Of a DNA stretch of 59,184 nt, positions 1 through 10,354 are shown piece by piece. The notes beneath the pieces were generated by a model. It searched no databases. It was given only the letters and a program-made list of their open reading frames with translations, and had not been told where the DNA came from. Position 1 is the first letter of the stretch. Each line of letters starts with the position of its first letter. This DNA comes from Gammaproteobacteria bacterium. Its GTDB lineage: Bacteria > Pseudomonadota > Gammaproteobacteria > Pseudomonadales > Pseudohongiellaceae. The stretch spans positions 1 to 59,184 of the forward strand of contig BPDI01000016.1 of assembly GCA_019654215.1 (NCBI GenBank). Direction: 5' to 3'. The position numbers were made by a program, and so were the translations under genes.

Positions 1-115
1 GGAAAAGGCCGTCTGCTAGAATAGGGTATTTCCTGTTACGGCCATTCAACAATTTTGCTAAAGTTACCGTAAATGTCTGTAAAGGGCCCAGAAATGGCGC
101 CTTCAGAGGACGACC

Positions 116-427
116 ATGAAAACATCTCTGAAACTCCTATTTGCTGCTTTGATACTAGCTTCCTGCCAGTCGTCAAAAAATGTCTCGTTTAGACAAATGA
201 CTGAAGAAGAGTTGATTGCTTATAACTCAACCGTGCCCCTGGGTGACAGTGTGTTCTGTTTTGAGGATGTACGCACTGGCTCTCACATTCGAAAAAAACA
301 CTGTCTAACTCTCCAAGAAATAATTAATCAGGTTAACGATAATTCTCACGCACTTGGTGTTCTTAACTATGGTGGCCCAGGGCCGTTTCGAAGTAGTGGT
401 GGTGGTGTTGGCTTTGGTGTCGACTAG
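116..427 (+). CDS. small Gly-rich lipoprotein, unknown function
   Basis: A 103-residue protein with no domain I recognise. It has a type II signal peptide: a short basic N-terminus, a hydrophobic run, and a lipobox LASC at residues 14-17, so Cys17 would be lipidated and the protein membrane-anchored. Two more cysteines (48 and 63) could pair in the periplasm. The last 20 residues are rich in glycine. AGAGGA at 105-110 is a good ribosome binding site for the ATG at 116. The next gene starts about 90 bases on and has its own binding site, so co-transcription is possible but not shown. Confidence 0.75.
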   Translation: MKTSLKLLFAALILASCQSSKNVSFRQMTEEELIAYNSTVPLGDSVFCFEDVRTGSHIRKKHCLTLQEIINQVNDNSHALGVLNYGGPGPFRSSGGGVGFGVD

Positions 428-434
428 CCAAGCA

Positions 435-465
435 TCGCTTATCTATTATAAATAGATGATAGCGA
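435..465 (+). other. imperfect stem-loop between lipoprotein and PQQ dehydrogenase genes
   Basis: TCGCT and ATCTATT in the left arm pair with AATAGAT and AGCGA in the right arm, with a two-base bulge. No run of T follows, so it is not a standard rho-independent terminator. It may be an RNA-processing or attenuation element, or chance. Confidence 0.25.
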
Positions 466-518
466 ATCGAACGATTAACTCTTTATCGAGTGCACTAGAA
501 AATAAAAGAGGGGCCGTT

Positions 519-2456
519 ATGGGCAAACTCAGTCAGGCATTTACAATTTTTTCCACATCGATATTTTTAACCACTGCGCAATCACAAAACTACGATTGGA
601 TGCACTATGGCAATGATCCTGGTCATACCAAGTACGCGCCCTTAGATCAGATTAATAGAGAAAATGTTGCAGATTTAGAAGTGAATTGGATTTGGGAATC
701 CATCGACAACCAGGCGGTAGCAGAACGACCCCAACATGTTCCTTCAGGGTTTAAGGCAACACCTATAACTCGCAATGGCACCATTTACGTAAGCACACCA
801 CTGGGGTTTATTGCTGCAATAGATGCGCAAACCGGGCAACAGAAATGGGTCTTTAACACTTTTACCTGGGAACATGGCCGACCTGCTAATAATGGTTTCA
901 ATCATCGCGGGGTTACCTTTTGGGAAAAGCCAACTGCAAATGGCACTGAGCCACGCATCATTATGACCACTGCCAATGCATTTCTCTGGTCCATCGATGC
1001 AGAAACTGGAGAGCCTGATTTAAGTTTTGGAATTAATGGAAAGACTGACTTAACTCTTGGACTTGGAAGAGAAGTAGATAGATCCATGATCGCTCACTCC
1101 GCTGCTGTACCCATTGTTGGTAATACGGTGATCATCGGTTCGGTTGTTTATGACCAGCCAATGTTTGACATGGTTCCAGAGAAACTGACTGACTTGCCAC
1201 CCGGGCATGTTCGCGGTTTCGATCTCAATACTGGTCAACAGAAATGGATCTTCCACACCATTCCACAGCCAGGTGAATTCGGTAATGACACCTGGTTAGA
1301 TGATTCCTGGGAAGTAACCGGCGCCACCAATATCTGGACGATGATTTCGGTGGACCCAGAATTAGGCTATGCCTATCTGCCTGTTGGTAATCCAGGTAAT
1401 GATTTTTACGGTGGACAACGTCTTGGCGACAATCTGTTTGGAACCAGTTTAGTGGCCGTCGACACCGAAACTGGTGAGCGGGTCTGGCACTATCAAATCG
1501 TGCATCATGAATTATGGGATTACGATCCACCAGCGGCGCCAACCCTGGTTGATATCACGGTTGATGGCAGAGATATCAAAGCTGTCGCCATGGTTACAAA
1601 GCAAGCATTCATTTATGTATTCGATCGTATTACTGGCGAACCAGTTTGGCCTATCGTTGAACGACCGGTACCTGTTAGTTCTGTACCGGGTGAACGGGCA
1701 GCACCGACGCAACCATTTCCAACTAAACCGGCTCCATTCGATCAACAAGGTATTTCAGAGGAAACCTTAATCGACTTTACGCCTGAGTTAAGACAGGAAG
1801 CATTAGAGATCATTAGTGAATTTGAATATGGTGGTTTGTATACACCGCCATCGCTTGCGGGAACAATAACACTTCCTGGTTGGACCGGTGGGGCTGAATG
1901 GACTGGAGCAGCTTTCGATCCTGAAACTTCCATGTACTACATACCATCTGTTACTAGTCCAATCGTTATTCAATTAGTTGCAAACAATCCGACGGAAACA
2001 GATTTTGTATACATGCGTGGCGGAATTCGAAACGTAAATGGGCCAAGTGGTTTACCTATAACCAAACCACCTTATGGGCGCATAAGCGCGGTTAACTTAA
2101 ACACCGGCGAATACGAGTGGGTGCGGGCTAATGCCGAAGGAATTCGTCAACAGATTATCGACATGGGAATTCCCGACCCCGGCCCTGTTGGCGTGGTTAA
2201 TTTAGCACCCTTGCTGGTAACAAAGACACTTCTGTTTCAAGCAATTACCGATGGAGTTCCTATCCTGCGGGCCATGAATAAAGCCACTGGTGAAACTATT
2301 GCGGAAATCGAACTACCAGCAATTCCCCAAGGTGCACCAATGACATATATGGTAGATGGGAAACAATACATCGCTATTAGTTGTGGCGGTGGCGCAGACG
2401 CGAAAATGGTAACACTTTCTCTTCCTTCTGCAGCACTAACAGAAGCAAATCCCTGA
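519..2456 (+). CDS. PQQ-dependent dehydrogenase, periplasmic (glucose dehydrogenase-like)
   Basis: An intact quinoprotein of 645 residues, predicted to oxidise a sugar or alcohol in the periplasm using pyrroloquinoline quinone. After a signal peptide ending near AQSQ comes the family opening, YGNDPGHTKYAPLDQIN, then repeated propeller blades with W-motifs such as DAQTGQQKWVF and DTETGERVWHYQ. The motif VHHELWDYDPPAAP carries the expected acidic residues near the cofactor. I start at ATG 519, not at the in-frame ATG at 456, because AAGAGGGG (505-513) precedes it and the signal peptide begins there. It has no haem motif, so electrons must pass to a separate acceptor. It resembles the product of 39501-41411, with the shared phrase ATQPFPTKPAP. 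Substrate is unknown. Confidence 0.9.
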   Translation: MGKLSQAFTIFSTSIFLTTAQSQNYDWMHYGNDPGHTKYAPLDQINRENVADLEVNWIWESIDNQAVAERPQHVPSGFKATPITRNGTIYVSTPLGFIAAIDAQTGQQKWVFNTFTWEHGRPANNGFNHRGVTFWEKPTANGTEPRIIMTTANAFLWSIDAETGEPDLSFGINGKTDLTLGLGREVDRSMIAHSAAVPIVGNTVIIGSVVYDQPMFDMVPEKLTDLPPGHVRGFDLNTGQQKWIFHTIPQPGEFGNDTWLDDSWEVTGATNIWTMISVDPELGYAYLPVGNPGNDFYGGQRLGDNLFGTSLVAVDTETGERVWHYQIVHHELWDYDPPAAPTLVDITVDGRDIKAVAMVTKQAFIYVFDRITGEPVWPIVERPVPVSSVPGERAAPTQPFPTKPAPFDQQGISEETLIDFTPELRQEALEIISEFEYGGLYTPPSLAGTITLPGWTGGAEWTGAAFDPETSMYYIPSVTSPIVIQLVANNPTETDFVYMRGGIRNVNGPSGLPITKPPYGRISAVNLNTGEYEWVRANAEGIRQQIIDMGIPDPGPVGVVNLAPLLVTKTLLFQAITDGVPILRAMNKATGETIAEIELPAIPQGAPMTYMVDGKQYIAISCGGGADAKMVTLSLPSAALTEANP

Positions 2457-2544
2457 ACAATTTCTGAAACAAGAACATCCTCGAGAAAATTTTCAGTCAG
2501 ACAAAATGTGACACGTAGCAGCCCAAATTTTCAGGCTACTTTAA

Positions 2545-4149
2545 CTACATTCTAAACACGCCGAACTTTGTGTCCTCGATTGGTGCGTTGCGTGCGATCT
2601 CCATGCAGCGGGCAATAACGCTTCTGGTTTGTACAGGTTCGATAATACCATCATCCCAAAGGCGCGCGGATGCATAGTAGGGATGTCCCTGGGTTTGATA
2701 AGTTTCCAGGATTGGTTTTCGAAATTTTTCTTCCTGTTCCTTTGACCATTCTCGATTTTTCTTCTCAATTTGGCCACGCTTAATTGTGGCGAGTACTCCT
2801 GCGGCTTGCTCCCCACCCATGACAGATATACGGGCATTCGGCCACATGAACATGAAGCGAGGGTCATACGCTCTTCCACACATGCCGTAATTACCAGCAC
2901 CAAATGAACCGCCAACGATAATGGTAAACTTTGGCACTCTGGTGCAGGCAACGGCCATTACCATCTTAGCCCCATGTTTAGCAATGCCGCCTTCTTCGAA
3001 GGCCTTACCCACCATAAAGCCAACAATGTTTTGCAAAAACAGAAGCGGAATTTTTCTTTGAGAACAAAGCTCAATAAAGTGTGTGCCTTTAGTTGCGGAT
3101 TCGCTAAACAAGATTCCGTTGTTAGCAACTATACCGATCGGATGACCATCGATATGAGCAAAACCGCAAACCAGAGTCTTACCATACAGCGCTTTAAATT
3201 CATTGAAGTTTGAGCCATCGACAATGCGCGCGATAATTTCTCTTGCGTCATAAGATACGGAAGGATTTTCCGGCACGACACCATTGAGTTCTTCAATGTC
3301 ATACTTTGGTTCTTCTATTTTTACTACTGCCTTACTTAGGGTCTCTCGATTTAAATGAGTGACTATGTTGCGAGTTATTTGCAGTGCATGTTCATCATTT
3401 TCTGCATAGTAGTCCGATACACCCGACTTACGACAATGTAGGTCGGCTCCTCCCAGCTCTTCCGCATCCACAACTTCACCGGTTGCAGCTTTAACTAAGG
3501 GCGGACCAGCTAAAAATACAGTGGCTTGATTACGCACCATTACGCATTCGTCTGACATTGCCGGAACATAAGCGCCACCAGCAGTGCACGATCCCATTAC
3601 TACTGCAATTTGAGGAATGCCGTGGGCTGACATTTTGGCCTGATTAAAGAAGATGCGACCAAAGTGGTCTTTGTCTGGGAACACCTGATCCTGCCGGGGT
3701 AAGTTGGCACCACCGGAATCGACCAAGTAGATACAAGGTAAGTTGTTTTGTGCTGCGATGTCTTGGGCACGCAAATGTTTCTTCACACTTATGGGATAGT
3801 AAGTGCCGCCTTTCACTGTGGCGTCATTGACGATAATGACACAATCAATTCCGCTTACCTTTCCGATGCCAGTCAGTATTCCTGCTGCAGGAACATCTTC
3901 ACCGTAAACGTTATAAGCAGCGAGTTGTGAAAATTCCAGAAACTCGGTTCCTGGATCGATTAGTGACTTGATACGATCTCTTGGAAGTAACTTGCCTCTA
4001 GCGATGTGTTTCTCTTTAGCTGCTTCAGGACCACCAGCTTCGATTAACGTACGTTTTTCCCGCAAATCATCTACCTGCATTTGCATTGCAGTTTCATTGC
4101 TCGCGAACGAATTACTTTCCTTATTTATCTTGGTTTGAATTACTGGCAT
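2545..4149 (-). CDS. liuB: methylcrotonyl-CoA carboxylase beta subunit (carboxyltransferase)
   Basis: An intact 534-residue biotin-dependent carboxyltransferase of leucine (and possibly acyclic terpene) catabolism, converting 3-methylcrotonyl-CoA to 3-methylglutaconyl-CoA. The crotonase-fold N-domain has VDSGGANLP (143-151) and [13 protein letters not shown] (186-198). The C-domain has [17 protein letters not shown], and the protein ends FGVFRM, as methylcrotonyl-type beta subunits do. Length is typical. It lies downstream of liuR on the same strand, 102 bases away, so LiuR control is likely. The biotin-carrying alpha subunit and isovaleryl-CoA dehydrogenase usually found beside it are not in this window. 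A geranyl-CoA-type carboxylase is the main alternative. Confidence 0.9.
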   Translation of the reverse strand: MPVIQTKINKESNSFASNETAMQMQVDDLREKRTLIEAGGPEAAKEKHIARGKLLPRDRIKSLIDPGTEFLEFSQLAAYNVYGEDVPAAGILTGIGKVSGIDCVIIVNDATVKGGTYYPISVKKHLRAQDIAAQNNLPCIYLVDSGGANLPRQDQVFPDKDHFGRIFFNQAKMSAHGIPQIAVVMGSCTAGGAYVPAMSDECVMVRNQATVFLAGPPLVKAATGEVVDAEELGGADLHCRKSGVSDYYAENDEHALQITRNIVTHLNRETLSKAVVKIEEPKYDIEELNGVVPENPSVSYDAREIIARIVDGSNFNEFKALYGKTLVCGFAHIDGHPIGIVANNGILFSESATKGTHFIELCSQRKIPLLFLQNIVGFMVGKAFEEGGIAKHGAKMVMAVACTRVPKFTIIVGGSFGAGNYGMCGRAYDPRFMFMWPNARISVMGGEQAAGVLATIKRGQIEKKNREWSKEQEEKFRKPILETYQTQGHPYYASARLWDDGIIEPVQTRSVIARCMEIARNAPIEDTKFGVFRM

Positions 4150-4251
4150 GGGAAACTCCCTAACTTCATTTCGATTTCCTCAGCGTGATTAAAATTCAAA
4201 GTTGGATAACTTATTTTCATTTTATTCCCCCGCTGCATATTGGCAGTGTCA

Positions 4252-4627
4252 TTACCGGCCATCCAACGCACTGAGACATATCGACTCAGTCTTTTTCAAA
4301 TCTTTTAACATGGTGTTTATTTCTTTCTTCCGTTGTTCTAGGAGAAGCCGTTTTTTCCCGAATTTTGAGCAGCAAATTTTCAAATTGCCTGGTATTAGCG
4401 GTTTCTGGTTCGTACATCTCAAAAATGTCCCGGCTTTCATCCAGAGAAAAACCAATTTTTTTGCCGCGCAGGATAAGTTTCAGTTTGACTCTGTCGGCTG
4501 CAGAAAACACGCGAGTACTGCCCTTTCGACTAGGAAAGAGGAGACCCTTTTCTTCATAGAAGCGAATAGTTCGGGGCGTGACATGGAACTCCTGGGATAG
4601 GTCAGAAATGCTGTAGGCATCGGTCAT
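4252..4627 (-). CDS. liuR: MerR-family regulator, LiuR-like (frameshifted)
   Basis: A small MerR-type regulator of the LiuR kind, which represses branched-chain amino acid and fatty-acid genes. The N-terminal winged helix is clear: SISDLSQEF, TPRTIRFYEEKGLL, then RVFSAADRVKLKLILRGK. The frame breaks at the run of six T at 4351-4356 (A on the coding strand). One base too many changes REKRLLLEQRKKE to REKTASPRTTEE, and the conserved C-terminal helix continues in the other frame to a stop at 4252. I start at ATG 4627; the upstream TTG at 4651 is less convincing. It is divergent from the acyl-CoA synthetase, and a palindrome lies between them. Confidence 0.8.
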
Positions 4628-4677
4628 GTTGGGACTCTTGAAGTTGGGCAACCAAAATTTTTAGTTTATCTTAAAGC

Positions 4678-4691
4678 TTACGTTAACGTAA
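4678..4691. promoter_or_regulatory. perfect 14-bp palindrome, probable LiuR operator
   Basis: TTACGTTAACGTAA is a perfect inverted repeat in the 203-base gap between divergent liuR and acyl-CoA synthetase. MerR-family proteins bind such dyads between promoter elements, and the ACGT half-sites agree with what I recall of proteobacterial LiuR sites. It is well placed for autoregulation of liuR-liuB and control of the synthetase gene. Not tested against a motif model. Confidence 0.6.
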
Positions 4692-4830
4692 AGTTAAGCC
4701 AGAAAAGATTTTTTTGCCAATTACTCGAAAAGACCCGTAGAAAGCGGTTTCCCTAACTTCAGATATCTTTTAAATTATTACCAGCCAAGCTGGAAAAAAC
4801 ATCAAAACAGATTATTAGTAAGGAATAACT

Positions 4831-6522
4831 ATGTCGTCAGTCAGCTATGCCAGTGGTCCAGCAGACAAAGCTCTATTAGGGACTCCCATCCCGAAACTCT
4901 TTGATCAAATAGTTGCTCAACATGGCGATCGGGAAGCGGTAGTTTCAATCCATCAGGATGTGCGTCTTACTTATGCCCAATTGGCAGATCGAGTTAACAA
5001 ATTAGCCAAGGCATTTATTTCAGCTGGTTTTGAAAAAGGGGATCGAGTGGGAATCTGGTCACCGAACAATGTTGAATGGTTGACAACGCAGTACGCTACG
5101 GCAAAGGCGGGCATTATCTTGGTCACTATTAATCCTGCCTATCGTGTTCATGAACTTGCTTATGTATTAGAACAGTCCGGTTGCAGAGGACTAGTTATGC
5201 AAAATCAATTCAAGACTTCCGATTACGAAGGAATGATTACTGAGTTATGTCCTGAGTTAGCTGAAGATTTTGCCGGAGCACTAAACAACGAAAAGTTTCC
5301 AAACTTGAAAGCAGTAATCTCGATGACATCATCAGATCTTGCCGGAATCTACGATTGGACTGACTTCCTTGGGCTGGCATCTAACAAGAGTGATGAAGAA
5401 CTAAATGTACGACAGTCGAATCAAGACATGGATGATGCCATTAACATTCAATACACCAGCGGCACTACCGGATTTCCCAAAGGTGCAACACTGAGTCATC
5501 ACAATATTCTAAATAATGGCTACTTTGTTGCATCGGCGATGAACTTTACCGAAGAGGATCGTCTAGTAGTTCCCGTACCGCTTTACCACTGCTTTGGCAT
5601 GGTTATGGGAAATCTTGGTTGTTTAAGTCACGGTGCCTGTGCAATTTATCCGAGTGAAGGATTTGAACCGGAAGCAGTCCTGCAAGCAGTACAAGCGGAA
5701 AAAGCGACGGCGCTGTATGGTGTGCCAACCATGTTTATTGCTGAATTGGCATTACCCAACTTTTCTGATTATGAGCTATCAACATTGCGCACTGGCATTA
5801 TGGCTGGTGCTCCTTGCCCTATTGAAACCATGAAGCAAGTGAACGAATCAATGCATATGACCGAAGTTGAGATTGCTTATGGCATGACTGAAACCAGCCC
5901 AGTAAGTTTTCAAACCCGCGTGGATTCTCCCTTAGATAAAAGAGTAAGTACGGTTGGCCGCGTGCATCCGCATGTAGAAGTGAAAATCATCGATCCGGAA
6001 ACCGGCAGCATCTGTCCTGTAGGAGAAATGGGAGAGCTCTGTACACGAGGGTACTCGGTCATGTTGGGCTATTGGGAAAATCCTGAAGCAACTGCCACTG
6101 CTATCGATCCAAACGGCTGGATGCATACGGGCGATACGGCAATCATGGATGGAGATGGTTATGTAAACATTGTTGGCAGAATTAAAGACATGATCGTCCG
6201 CGGTGGTGAAAATGTTTATCCACGTGAGATCGAAGAATACTTGATGACTCATGACAGTATCGAAGCAGTCCAAGTAACCGGTGTACCTGATCCAAAGTAT
6301 GGTGAAGAGATTATCGCCTGGGTTAGTTTAGTCGGGGGCGCCGAAATGTCGGAAAACGATGTGAAGGAGTATTGCAAAGGAAAGATCGCGCACTACAAAG
6401 TACCTCGGTACATTCGATTTAGTGCAGACTTTCCAATGACGGTAACTGGTAAAGTGCAAAAGTTTAAGATGCGCGAGATCAGTATCAAGGAATTAGGTTT
6501 AGAAGAGCTGACCACAGCTTAA
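4831..6522 (+). CDS. AMP-dependent acyl-CoA synthetase
   Basis: An intact 563-residue adenylate-forming enzyme that activates a fatty or branched-chain acid to its CoA thioester in the cytoplasm. Visible motifs are the P-loop [11 protein letters not shown] (208-218), [18 protein letters not shown], and the C-terminal catalytic lysine in [24 protein letters not shown] precedes the ATG. It is divergent from liuR and shares the palindromic intergenic region, which suggests that it belongs to the LiuR regulon and acts on leucine-related or medium-chain acids. It is not a long-chain FadD by any diagnostic feature I can see; the substrate is open. The next gene begins 16 bases on and is probably co-transcribed. 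Confidence 0.9.
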   Translation: MSSVSYASGPADKALLGTPIPKLFDQIVAQHGDREAVVSIHQDVRLTYAQLADRVNKLAKAFISAGFEKGDRVGIWSPNNVEWLTTQYATAKAGIILVTINPAYRVHELAYVLEQSGCRGLVMQNQFKTSDYEGMITELCPELAEDFAGALNNEKFPNLKAVISMTSSDLAGIYDWTDFLGLASNKSDEELNVRQSNQDMDDAINIQYTSGTTGFPKGATLSHHNILNNGYFVASAMNFTEEDRLVVPVPLYHCFGMVMGNLGCLSHGACAIYPSEGFEPEAVLQAVQAEKATALYGVPTMFIAELALPNFSDYELSTLRTGIMAGAPCPIETMKQVNESMHMTEVEIAYGMTETSPVSFQTRVDSPLDKRVSTVGRVHPHVEVKIIDPETGSICPVGEMGELCTRGYSVMLGYWENPEATATAIDPNGWMHTGDTAIMDGDGYVNIVGRIKDMIVRGGENVYPREIEEYLMTHDSIEAVQVTGVPDPKYGEEIIAWVSLVGGAEMSENDVKEYCKGKIAHYKVPRYIRFSADFPMTVTGKVQKFKMREISIKELGLEELTTA

Positions 6523-6537
6523 GGAATAAGTAACAAA

Positions 6538-7241
6538 ATGATTTATCCCCATGGAGATTTAGAAAAGATTGGCACGGATGCCTTCATGGTGCGAGGCAGT
6601 ATTAAAATAAACCCTTTAATGCGCATTAGCCGCAAATGGGAATTATTCGAGAAGAGAATGAGCTAACCCTTATTAACCCCATTCGTCTTAATAAAAAGAC
6701 AGAAGAAAAATTAAAGGATATGGGAGAGGTAAAAAACATAATCAGGTTGGGTGCCTTTCATGGAGTTGATGATCCTTACTATGTTAATAACTTTAAAGCG
6801 CAATTTTGGAGTCAGCCCGGGGGCACTACCTATAACGAACCTATTTTGGATATAGAAATAGGCATGGGCGGATTAACTCCTGTTCACAACTCTGAGTTTT
6901 TTCATTTCCAAGGAACTAACCAACCGGAATGCGCATTACTACTGAAGCGCGATGGTGGAATTCTTTTTACCTGCGATGCCATTCAACATTATGGCGACTA
7001 TAGCTATAACAATTGGCTGGCAAGAATCTTGATGCCACGAATCGGATTTCCTAAAAGAACAATTATTGGTCCAATCTGGCTAAGGTTGATGACACCGGAA
7101 GGTGGAAGTTTAGAGTCTGAATTTCAGCGCCTCCTGCAGTTAGAATTCAATAGTCTCTTATCCGCACAGGGGGCTTTTCTTAACCAGGGTGCCCGTGGAG
7201 CGGTAATAAATGCTGTTTCAGCAGCGTTTAACTTGGATTAA
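6538..7241 (+). CDS. DUF4336-like (degenerate metallo-beta-lactamase-like) protein, frameshifted
   Basis: Two reading frames make one protein of about 234 residues. The first, from ATG 6538 with AAGGAATAAG upstream, opens MIYPHGDLEKIGTDAFMVRG. One base appears to be missing near 6634, and the second frame continues with IIREENELTLINPIRL and IIRLGAFHGVDDPYYV. The order 'secreted or cytosolic opening, NPIRL, aHhG-like site, late CDAIQHYGD' recalls DUF4336 and metallo-beta-lactamase folds. The canonical HxHxDH zinc site is absent. There is no signal peptide. It follows the acyl-CoA synthetase by 16 bases, so it is probably in the same operon. The family call is tentative. Confidence 0.6.
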
Positions 7242-7438
7242 ATCCTTCATTTTTTTTCCGCTCCACTACGCCCCGCCCTATATAAACTCCTGAGCCCTTT
7301 TCCATAATTGATTGAATTCGGCCCGATGCTGGGGCTATGATGCGGCTACTGCGCGTAGGATTCTAGAATCGAATGCCAGGATACCTATAAATAAAAGAAT
7401 TAATTATACAACTAGCCTGAAAGGCTGCGGGAGGACCT

Positions 7439-8587
7439 ATGAAAACTACCCGACGTGGATTTGGAACCATTGCCTTGGGCGCTGCTGTTGGAGCTATTTC
7501 TGGAACATCAGTTTTTAGCCGTAAAGCCCCCGCCCAGACCCGTGCTAACCACGCAAACGGGGTCTACGATAACGGCATTATTCAATTGAATCAGAATGAG
7601 AGTGCCCGCGGTCCTGGACCGAAAACTATGGACGCCATGCATAGCCATACTACTAAGCGCGTAGGGCGTGGTTACTCCCCTGATCATGTGAATGAGCTAC
7701 GTCAAGGCGTTGCTGATTACTACAATATCAGCACTGACAATGTGCAGCTGGCCACGGGTTCAACTCCCTTACTACAAGGATCGGTTCGAGCTTTCTGTAG
7801 CGCTGATAAAACATTCGTCACTCCGATGCCTACTTACTCAACCAGTTTGAGTACAGCGCGAAAATTAACGCAGCCAAAAATCGAATTGCCTCTGGGAAGT
7901 GATCTAGGAGTTGATTTGGATTCTTTGGCAAACAACGGTGAAGGTGCTGGCTTGTTGTATCTATGTAATCCAAACAACCCCACTGGCACAGTGCATGGAC
8001 CGGATGCGGTTGAGGCATTTGTCCGCAGAGTGATGCGTGAAAACCCAGACACTTACATTCATATCGACGAAGCCTTTTATTAACTATACGCGTCCAGGCC
8101 TTTAAAGGAAACTGCCTTACCACTAGCCCTGGAATTCGACAAAGTGTTTATCACTCGTTCGTTCTCTAAAGCACATGGTCTTGCCGGTATGCGTATTGGC
8201 TACGCCCTCGCTCAAGAAGAAACTCTAGCGAAGATTCGCGGAGCCTGGGGTATGGGTGATGTAAATATGCTTGGTGCGGTAGCAGCATTAACTGCATTGG
8301 AAGATAAAGAACACATTGCATGGGAAGCTGAGGAAAACGCAGCTATCCGCGATGAAGTAATCGGCTTCTTCCGTAGCCGCGGACACGAAGTACCAGATTC
8401 CAATACTAACCATATCTTCGTAAACATTGGAATGCCAGCGGCGCAGTTCAGAGAAGGTTTTCTGGAACACAATGTTTTAGTGGGACGTGACTTTCCACCT
8501 CTTGAGCAATCACATTGCCGTATTTCTCTCGGAAGCAGAGAAGAAATGAAGATTGCAATGGAAGTTTTTGCAAAAGTATTGGGATAA
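7439..8587 (+). CDS. Tat-exported class I/II aminotransferase, HisC-like (interrupted)
   Basis: A fold-type I PLP enzyme with a twin-arginine signal (TTRRGFGTIALGAAVG), so it is folded and loaded with PLP before export. The catalytic domain resembles histidinol-phosphate aminotransferase: LNQNESARGPGP, CNPNNPTGT, HIDEAFY, and the PLP lysine in TRSFSKAHGLAGMRIGYA. A TAA at 8081-8083 splits the gene. It arises from an extra T just after the tyrosine codon and a missing C a few codons on. Correcting both gives FYNYTRPGPLKETALP with the same frame before and after. The ribosome binding site is GGGAGGA. A clear terminator follows. The substrate is unknown; it need not be a histidine enzyme. Confidence 0.8.
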
Positions 8588-8606
8588 ACCGAGCCAAAGC
8601 AAAAAC

Positions 8607-8640
8607 AAAAGGGACTGAGTTTCCACTCAGTCCCTTTTTT
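8607..8640 (+). terminator. rho-independent terminator after the HisC-like gene
   Basis: GGGACTGAGT (8611-8620) pairs perfectly with ACTCAGTCCC (8625-8634) around a TTCC loop, preceded by AAAA and followed by six T. A textbook terminator that separates this gene from the M20 gene downstream. Confidence 0.9.
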
Positions 8641-8693
8641 ATTCTACGGGCCAACAAGACTACTAAGTTATTTAGAATGCGGGGTTGATTGCC

Positions 8694-10156
8694 ATGAGTC
8701 TCTTTAAACGAATGGGCATGTTCATATTCGTTGCATTATTTTTGAAACGAGCATTTATGCACAAGATCACAAAGCGACGGTAATGCAGTATATCGACGAC
8801 AATGCTACTTTGTATGGTGGCGTTGCCCAACAGATATGGGACTGGGCCGAAGTCGGGTATCTGGAAACTCAAAGTTCAAACCTGTTACAGCAACAACTTT
8901 CAAACGCAGGTTTTGAAATAACAACTGGTGTTGCAGGAATACCAACGGCGTTTGTTGCAAGCTGGAGCGCAGGTACCGGTGGTCCCACCGTTGGGATCTT
9001 GGCCGAGTACGATGCTCTTCCCGGTATTACTCAGGACAGAAATCCTTTAAGAGATGCTATTGATCATAAAGCAGCGGGTCATGCTTGTGGTCATCACTTA
9101 TTTGGAACAGGATCAGTTGCTGCCGCTATAGCTACAAGAATGTGGATGCAGGAATCTGGACAGATTGGCGAAATCCGTCTTTATGGAACGCCGGCGGAAG
9201 AGGGTGGAGCCGGTAAGGTCTATATGGTGAGAGATGGCTTATTCGATGATGTCGATGTTGTTTTGCATTGGCATCCTAGTGATTCGAATTCAGCTGATGC
9301 TCGCAGTTCACTAGCAAACAAATCGGCGAAGTTCAGGTTTACTGGGTTATCCGCACATGCCGCTGGTGCACCCCATCGCGGCCGTTCAGCACTGGACGGT
9401 GTTGAGGCCATGAATCATATGGTGAATCTGATGCGAGAACATGTACCTATGGAAACTCGTATTCACTATGTAATTACTTCTGGTGGAGCAGCGCCTAATG
9501 TGGTGCCAGATTTTTCTGAAGTTTATTATTATGTTCGCCATCCTGATCCAGCCCAGGTGAATGAGATTTTTGATCGGGTGGTGCAAACTGCAGAGGGAGC
9601 CGCATTGGGCACGGATACCGAAGTGGAGTTTGAAGTAATCCACGGCATCTACAATGTGTTACCTAACATTTCTCTGCAGGAAGTCATTCATTCCAATCTG
9701 ACCCGGGTGGGTGGCGTCGAATATAGGCCGAAGAAAGACAGTTTGCTGAGACCTTGCGTTCGGCATTGCCTCCCAATGCTCCTCGAGTAGAAGAGGCGGC
9801 AAATATTCGACCAATGATAGTGAATGAACGTGGTGGTGGTGGCTCTACCGATGTCGCTGACGTAAGTTGGGCGGTTGCCACTGGTGGATGCGAGCAGCAA
9901 CCTGGGTCCAGGTACATCTTCTCATTCCTGGCAGGCAGTGGGGGCAGGTGGTACATCTATTGGAAACAAGGGAATGATTGTCGCTGCCAAGACTTTAGCT
10001 ATGACAGCGTAGACTTAATCACCAATGGTGCCTTAGTTGAAAATGCAAAGAATGAACATCAGAACAGACTTCCTTCGGTTTGGGGTCTATGAGCCATTGC
10101 TGGGAGATCGTTCACCACCCCTGGATTATCGTCTGCCTGCAGGCCCAGGCAACTAA
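8694..10156 (+). CDS. secreted M20-family amidohydrolase, AbgB-like (several frameshifts)
   Basis: Reconstructed as one exported zinc amidohydrolase, of the kind that cleaves aminobenzoyl-glutamate and other N-acyl amino acids. ATG 8694 starts a signal peptide (MSLFKRMGMFIFVALF) that shifts frame near 8746; after one inserted base it reads on through YAQDHKATV into MQYIDDNATLYGG. The core shows GILAEYDALPGIT, GHACGHHLFGTGS and GTPAEEGGAGK, the metal site and catalytic Glu. Further breaks lie near 9730-9755, 9905, 10008 and 10080. Past them the conserved end GDRSPPLDYRLPAGPGN stops at 10156. All breaks look like single-base losses or gains. It sits between two Tat-exported PLP enzymes, so a shared periplasmic amino-acid route is possible. 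Confidence 0.75.
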
Positions 10157-10354
10157 TCACAAAACCGAAAAGCGCTTAGTTTTGGTCATTTTTCGCCATT
10201 TCTGAGCCAATATCTGCAGAATTCTTTTGCGCATTTGGCCTAATAGGAATATTCTCCAGGGGAAACTTGAGTGTTAAAAAACCCAAAACTCAGAAGCCCC
10301 AAAAACCAAGGCCTCAGGCCCAAACAGACAAAAGAAATATAAAAGGGGGGAAAG

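Noticed and set aside
4340..4360. Programmed frameshifting in liuR at the A6 run
   Set aside because: No downstream pseudoknot or second product is suggested; other genes here have the same type of break, so an extra base is simpler.
7312..7518. A 68-residue reading frame upstream of the HisC-like gene
   Set aside because: It overlaps the true start in another frame, has no recognisable content and no good binding site. I read it as chance.
8081..8083. In-frame TAA as a possible recoding site
   Set aside because: Two nearby compensating indels explain it, and correcting them restores a normal conserved stretch.
10157..10210. Possible terminator after the M20 gene (ACCGAAAAGC to TTTTGGT)
   Set aside because: The pairing is short and broken and the T-run is not placed well.
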